A stretch of DNA of 64,000 nt from contig NZ_JAOVZV010000008.1 of the NCBI RefSeq assembly GCF_026460945.1, positions 124,001 through 188,000 of the forward strand. Direction: 5' to 3'. Under the pieces are notes generated by a model, which ran no database searches, had not been told where the DNA came from, and saw only the letters and a list, made by a program, of their open reading frames with translations. This stretch comes from Chryseobacterium luquanense (GTDB lineage: Bacteria; Bacteroidota; Bacteroidia; Flavobacteriales; Weeksellaceae). Below, piece after piece: positions 60,227 through 64,000 of this stretch (positions within the stretch are counted from its first letter, which is position 1; every line of letters begins with the position of its first letter). The position numbers were made by a program, and so were the translations under genes.

Positions 60227-60363
60227 AAGTTTGGTGACAAACTTTAAGAGCAGATTTCAGATTTGAAAAAGCTGGAATAGTTTATAACAGCTCCGTAGGA
60301 GCCACCTGTTAATAGCAGATTAGAATAAGAATTATAAGAGCTCCGTAGGAGCGGCCTGTTAAT
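60227..60363. repeat. GCTCCGTAGGAGC repeat pair and AAGTTTG hairpin
   Basis: A hairpin AAGTTTG/CAAACTT (60227-60244) is followed by two units that begin AGCTCCGTAGGAGC at 60289 and 60339, each with a GCTCC/GGAGC palindrome around GTA and a CCTGTTAA tail. Unit spacing is 50 bp. It fills the 338-bp gap between the exonuclease and ligase genes together with copy C of the GCAGCCCGACTTG family. Confidence 0.75.
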
Positions 60364-60383
60364 TTTTTTGAACATCGAATTGC

Positions 60384-60513
60384 TCGCACCCCGACTTGAA
60401 CGGAGCTCTTTTTGTGAGGAGGAAAACGAGCAAAAAAGCGGGAGTGGAAGGCATAAATGAGATGAAGCACAGACTTTATCGAAATTTACGAACAAAGTTC
60501 AAAGCTGCCCAAA
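60384..60513. repeat. Dispersed GCAGCCCGACTTG element, copy C
   Basis: Left module CCCCGACTTGAACGGAGCTC then TTTTTGTGAGG, right module CAAAAAAGCGGGAGTGGAAG and finally AAAGCTGCCCAAATAAAA. Between GGAAGGC and AAAGCTGCCC it has about 46 extra bases that copies A and B lack. It ends 17 bp before the ligase start codon. Confidence 0.75.
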
Positions 60514-60530
60514 TAAAATAAAAGATTAGA

Positions 60531-62111
60531 ATGAAAAATTTCGCAGAACTCATCAACGCCCTCGAAAGTACGAATAAAACAAACGCTAAAATCGATGCCA
60601 TCATCGATTATCTGGAGCGTGCGCCTGATGATGATAAATTGTGGTTCATCGCCCTGTTTACGGGAAAAAGACCCAAGCGAAATGTGAACACCAACTATAT
60701 GAAAGAATGGGCGTTGGAAATTACCCAACTGCCATTCTGGCTTTTTCAGGAAAGTTATTCTTCAGTCGGCGATTTGGGTGAAACAATATCGTTGATTCTT
60801 CCTCCTCCCACTGAAAAAATAGAGAAAACTTTATCTGAATGGATGACGGAAATCATCGGACTTAAAACGAAAACTGAAGCCGAGAAAAAAGAATTTGTTC
60901 TTAATTCCTGGAACGGTTTGGATTATACGGAACGTTTGATTTTCAACAAATTACTGGGTGGAAGTTTCAGAATTGGAGTTTCTTCGAAAACTTTAATTAA
61001 TTCCCTCACAAAATTTTCCGGACAGGAAGCAAGTACGTTGATGCACAGTTTAATGGGAAAATGGCAACCTGATGAAGTTTCGTTTCAGGAATTGATTTCG
61101 GCTGAAAATATCAATCCTGACAACTCAAAACCCTACCCTTTTTGTTTGGCTTATCCGCTTGAAAAAGAGCTGGAAGATTTGGGAAAACCTGAGGAATGGC
61201 TCATCGAATACAAGTGGGACGGAATCCGTGGACAAATTATCAGACGAAACGGTGAAGTTTTCATCTGGTCGCGTGGTGAAGAACTGGTTACCGAGCAGTT
61301 TCCCGAAATTGCCGAGACCGTAAAAGCGATGAAAGGTAACTTTGTGATAGATGGAGAAATACTTGCGGTAATGGAAGGTAATGTTTTAAATTTTAATGAA
61401 TTACAGAAACGTTTGAACCGTAAAACTTTAACTAAAAAAATGCTCACCGAGATTCCGATTGAAGTTTTTGCTTATGATATTTTGGAACTGGAAGGAACTG
61501 ATTTAAGGGAAAAACCCATCTCCGCTAGAAGAGCAATGTTGGAGGAATTACTATTAAATGAAGAGCCGGGAAACATTAAAATCTCTCAGGCTATTGATTT
61601 TGAAGACTGGAGCAAATTAGATTTAATCAGAGAAAATTCAAGGGAAATCAACAGTGAAGGATTAATGTTGAAACAGAAAAATTCACACTACCATTCCGGA
61701 CGGAAGAAAGGTGACTGGTGGAAATGGAAAATCAGTCCGTTGACCATTGATGCAGTTCTGATTTACGCTCAAAAAGGTAGCGGACGACGAAGCGCTTACT
61801 ACACCGATTACAGTTTTGCCGTGAAAAGTGGCGATAAATTGGTTACCATTGCCAAAGCCTATTCCGGATTGACGGATAAGGAAATTATGGAAGTCAGCAA
61901 GTTTGTCAATAAAAATGCGATTGAAAAATTCGGTCCCGTCCGAACTGTGAAAGCTGAATTAGTTTTCGAAATTGCGTTTGAAGGAATTGGCTTCAGCAAT
62001 CGACACAAAAGCGGTGTGGCATTGCGTTTCCCAAGAATTTCAAGATGGCGAAAAGACAAAACCGTGAATGATATTGATGATATTGAAGAGATTAAGAGAC
62101 TGATACAGTAG
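60531..62111 (+). CDS. ATP-dependent DNA ligase (ligase-associated type)
   Basis: 526 residues. An N-terminal DNA-binding domain (about 1-200) precedes the adenylation domain with catalytic Lys 228 in EYKWDGIRGQ. Next come motif III FVIDGEILAV, motif IV in SEGLMLKQK and motif V WWKWK. The C-terminal OB domain ends RFPRISRWRKDKTVNDID. Such ligases are distinct from the NAD-dependent LigA that replicates the chromosome and serve in repair with the exonuclease and helicase genes on either side. The 338-bp gap before it is filled by repeats. Confidence 0.93.
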   Translation: MKNFAELINALESTNKTNAKIDAIIDYLERAPDDDKLWFIALFTGKRPKRNVNTNYMKEWALEITQLPFWLFQESYSSVGDLGETISLILPPPTEKIEKTLSEWMTEIIGLKTKTEAEKKEFVLNSWNGLDYTERLIFNKLLGGSFRIGVSSKTLINSLTKFSGQEASTLMHSLMGKWQPDEVSFQELISAENINPDNSKPYPFCLAYPLEKELEDLGKPEEWLIEYKWDGIRGQIIRRNGEVFIWSRGEELVTEQFPEIAETVKAMKGNFVIDGEILAVMEGNVLNFNELQKRLNRKTLTKKMLTEIPIEVFAYDILELEGTDLREKPISARRAMLEELLLNEEPGNIKISQAIDFEDWSKLDLIRENSREINSEGLMLKQKNSHYHSGRKKGDWWKWKISPLTIDAVLIYAQKGSGRRSAYYTDYSFAVKSGDKLVTIAKAYSGLTDKEIMEVSKFVNKNAIEKFGPVRTVKAELVFEIAFEGIGFSNRHKSGVALRFPRISRWRKDKTVNDIDDIEEIKRLIQ

Positions 62112-62122
62112 ATTTGATTTAA

Positions 62123-62256
62123 ACCACAAAAGTCACAAAAGTTTTTGTGATTGTTTTAATTAATGAGAATCAGAAGTTCAAAAAAGCTGATGCCAAAGCC
62201 TTTTTTGAACTTTAAAAAGTATTAATTTAAAACTTTTCTTTTGTGACTTTTGTGGT
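62123..62256. repeat. Terminal-inverted-repeat element (ACCACAAAAG family), copy 2
   Basis: Perfect 19-bp ends ACCACAAAAGTCACAAAAG (62123-62141) and its complement (62238-62256). The interior has no ORF and differs from copy 1 at 39378-39556. It lies between the ligase stop and helicase start and occupies nearly all of the 167-bp gap. Confidence 0.82.
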
Positions 62257-62278
62257 GAAATATTTATTCAGTTAAAAA

Positions 62279-64000
62279 ATGAGCAACTACGAAAATACCG
62301 AAGGCTTTAAAATCATTCAGAACTGGATGATGGAAAAAGGCAACTCACCATTTAAATTTCAGGTCGATACCTGGAAGAAATTTGGCAGTGGCTATAGCGG
62401 AATGGTGGTAGCTCCGACCGGTTTTGGGAAAACGTTTTCGGTATTTTTAGCTTTGGTTTCAGATTTTCTTACGAATCCCGACAAGTACAAAAAAGGGCTT
62501 AAAATGATTTGGATTACGCCACTTCGTTCCCTTTCCAAAGACATAGCCAAAGCAATGCAGGAAGCGATTGACGAGATTGGTTTAGACTGGGCTGTTGGCG
62601 TAAGAAACGGAGATACTGACCCAAAAGTCCGTCAGCAACAAGTGAAAAATATGCCTGAAATTCTGGTGGTCACACCTGAAAGTCTGCACTTGCTTTTAGC
62701 TCAGAAAAATCATCAGCGATTTTTTACGAATATGCATTGTGTTGCTGTGGATGAATGGCACGAATTGTTGGGTTCAAAACGTGGTGTGATGGTTGAATTG
62801 GGAATTTCACAGCTCTTTCATTATGTTCCGAAACTTAAAATCTGGGGAATTACGGCGACCATCGGAAACCTCGAAGAAGCGCAGGATGTTTTGATTCCGT
62901 ATGACATTAAAAAAACAAAAATTACAGCTAAGGAACTTAAAAAAATTGATATTATCTCTGTGTTTCCAGATGAAGTTGAACTTTTGCCGTGGGCAGGGCA
63001 TCTCGGACAAAAACTGGCGGATAAAGTGGTTCCTATTATTTTAGAATCGAAATCGACTATCGTCTTTACGAATACGAGGAGCCAGAGCGAAATGTGGTAT
63101 CAGCTTTTGCTAAATGCCTATCCCGATTTTGCCGGACAAATCGCCATTCACCACAGCTCGATTGATGCGCATCTCAGAATTTGGATTGAAGAAAATTTAA
63201 GTTCAGGGAAACTGAAAGCCGTCGTTTCCACATCATCTCTGGATTTGGGAATTGACTTTAAACCTGTTGATACAGTCATTCAAATTGGCTCTGCGAAAGG
63301 CGTTGCGAGATTTCTGCAACGTGCGGGACGAAGTGGCCACTCCCCTTTTGAAACATCAAAAATTTTCTGTGTCCCCACGCACTCTTTGGAACTAATTGAA
63401 GTTGCGGCTTTGAAAGAAGCTGTAAAACAGAAAGTGATTGAGCCTCGAGAACCTGTAGTTTTGTGTTTCGACGTCCTGGTTCAGTTTCTGATGACTTTGG
63501 CGGTTGGTGATGGATTTTTACCCAACGAAGTTTACGAAAGAATTAAAAAAGTCTATACTTTTCAGGAAATCAGAGATGAGGAATGGAAAGCGATGATTGA
63601 TTTTCTTACGATTGGAGGAAGTGCTTTAAAAAGCTATGAAGAGTATCATAAGGTCGTTGTGTTGGAAGACGGTTTGCACAAAGTGACTTCCAGAAAAATT
63701 GCGATGCTCCACCGGATGAATATGGGTGCGATTGTCAGTGACGCAATGCTGAAAGTTAAATTTATTTCCGGCGGTTACATCGGGATGGTCGAGGAATATT
63801 TTATTTCAAGACTGAAAAAAGAAGAGAAATTTATTCTGGCCGGCCGGGTTTTGGAAGTGGCGATGATTAAAGATATGACGGTTTTCGTGCGGGCTTCCAA
63901 AGGAAAAGCGCAGGCTCCGAGTTATCTGGGCGGAAGACTTCCTTTAAGCTCAAATCTGGGTCATTTTTTAAGAGAAAAATTATCAGGAGCATTGAATCCG
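62279..64000 (+). CDS. Ligase-associated DEXH-box helicase (Lhr-like), 3' end outside window
   Basis: 574 codons in frame from the ATG at 62279 to the window end with no stop. Walker A is APTGFGKT (Lys 51), motif Ia TPLRSLSKDI, the DEXH box VDEWHELLG, motif III GITATIG, and motifs V/VI SSLDLGIDF and QRAGRSGHS. A winged-helix part begins near residue 410. Full Lhr-type enzymes of this set are about 800 residues, so roughly 230 more should lie beyond base 64000. It unwinds nucleic acid 3'-5' in the repair module. Confidence 0.92.
   Translation, partial: MSNYENTEGFKIIQNWMMEKGNSPFKFQVDTWKKFGSGYSGMVVAPTGFGKTFSVFLALVSDFLTNPDKYKKGLKMIWITPLRSLSKDIAKAMQEAIDEIGLDWAVGVRNGDTDPKVRQQQVKNMPEILVVTPESLHLLLAQKNHQRFFTNMHCVAVDEWHELLGSKRGVMVELGISQLFHYVPKLKIWGITATIGNLEEAQDVLIPYDIKKTKITAKELKKIDIISVFPDEVELLPWAGHLGQKLADKVVPIILESKSTIVFTNTRSQSEMWYQLLLNAYPDFAGQIAIHHSSIDAHLRIWIEENLSSGKLKAVVSTSSLDLGIDFKPVDTVIQIGSAKGVARFLQRAGRSGHSPFETSKIFCVPTHSLELIEVAALKEAVKQKVIEPREPVVLCFDVLVQFLMTLAVGDGFLPNEVYERIKKVYTFQEIRDEEWKAMIDFLTIGGSALKSYEEYHKVVVLEDGLHKVTSRKIAMLHRMNMGAIVSDAMLKVKFISGGYIGMVEEYFISRLKKEEKFILAGRVLEVAMIKDMTVFVRASKGKAQAPSYLGGRLPLSSNLGHFLREKLSGALNP

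Overview
The window looks like chromosome from a low-GC member of the Bacteroidota, most probably Chryseobacterium or a close relative in the Flavobacteriales/Weeksellaceae. The grounds are a TonB-dependent receptor, a GldI-like lipoprotein, menaquinone genes, DUF4199, DUF3667 and DUF6261 proteins, and promoter -7 boxes of the form TAnnTTTG instead of sigma70-type -10 boxes. This assignment is from recall of families; no search was run. No tRNA, rRNA, CRISPR array, transposase or integrase was seen. One structured RNA, the small SRP RNA, is present at 20423-20514.

Layout. 1-2778 (+): end of an MFS transporter, a DsbA/FrnE-type thiol oxidoreductase, a nucleosidase and a quinone-reductase-like enzyme. 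2992-4020: a lone MreB. 4450-7106: two small unknown proteins, a threonine aldolase and a DtxR/MntR-type metalloregulator whose promoter overlaps an inverted repeat. 7155-20289 (-): glutathione peroxidase, KdsB, a large VIT/VWA protein beside a membrane-anchored trypsin-like protease, an aminotransferase, a phosphohexomutase, a GIN-domain lipoprotein, a frameshifted DUF3667 gene, a GT2 glycosyltransferase and DUF4199. 20583-26512 (-): a menaquinone neighbourhood (menA, menB) enclosing two bacterial-PH-domain membrane proteins. 27239-32594 (-): secreted or surface proteins, including a cyclophilin-FKBP fusion and a GldI-like PPIase.

32957-34099 is a very A/T-rich membrane protein that resembles AbiC-type phage abortive-infection proteins; it is the best candidate for recently acquired accessory DNA. 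34185-45445 (-) is a carbohydrate-use cluster: sugar MFS permease, two GH3 glycosidases, a nucleoside-hydrolase-like protein, an alpha/beta hydrolase and a TonB-dependent receptor without a SusD partner. A divergent Nudix-type transcription factor with a decayed Nudix box (45936-46685) probably controls it. Next come a CAT-type acetyltransferase and an AraC regulator, then a plus-strand series at 48403-57257: amidohydrolase, royal-jelly/yellow-family protein, two aldo/keto reductases (one with a Tat signal), a 3-hydroxyisobutyrate-dehydrogenase-like enzyme, DoxX, a PPC-domain protein, a Crp/Fnr regulator and a PRISE-type reductase. 57344-59122 is a TetR gene followed by a perfect palindromic operator and a three-gene membrane/rhodanese operon. 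59170-64000 is the ligase-associated DNA repair module: MBL exonuclease, ATP-dependent ligase and DEXH helicase, the last cut by the window end.

The intergenic DNA is full of short palindromic or terminal-inverted-repeat elements. At least three families recur within the window: the GCAGCCCGACTTG element (three copies with variable centres), the AAACGCAAAG element (three copies) and the ACCACAAAAG terminal-repeat element (two copies). Several single palindromes also occur. Two of these elements sit in the gaps of the DNA repair operon. They are the most unusual non-coding structure in the window.
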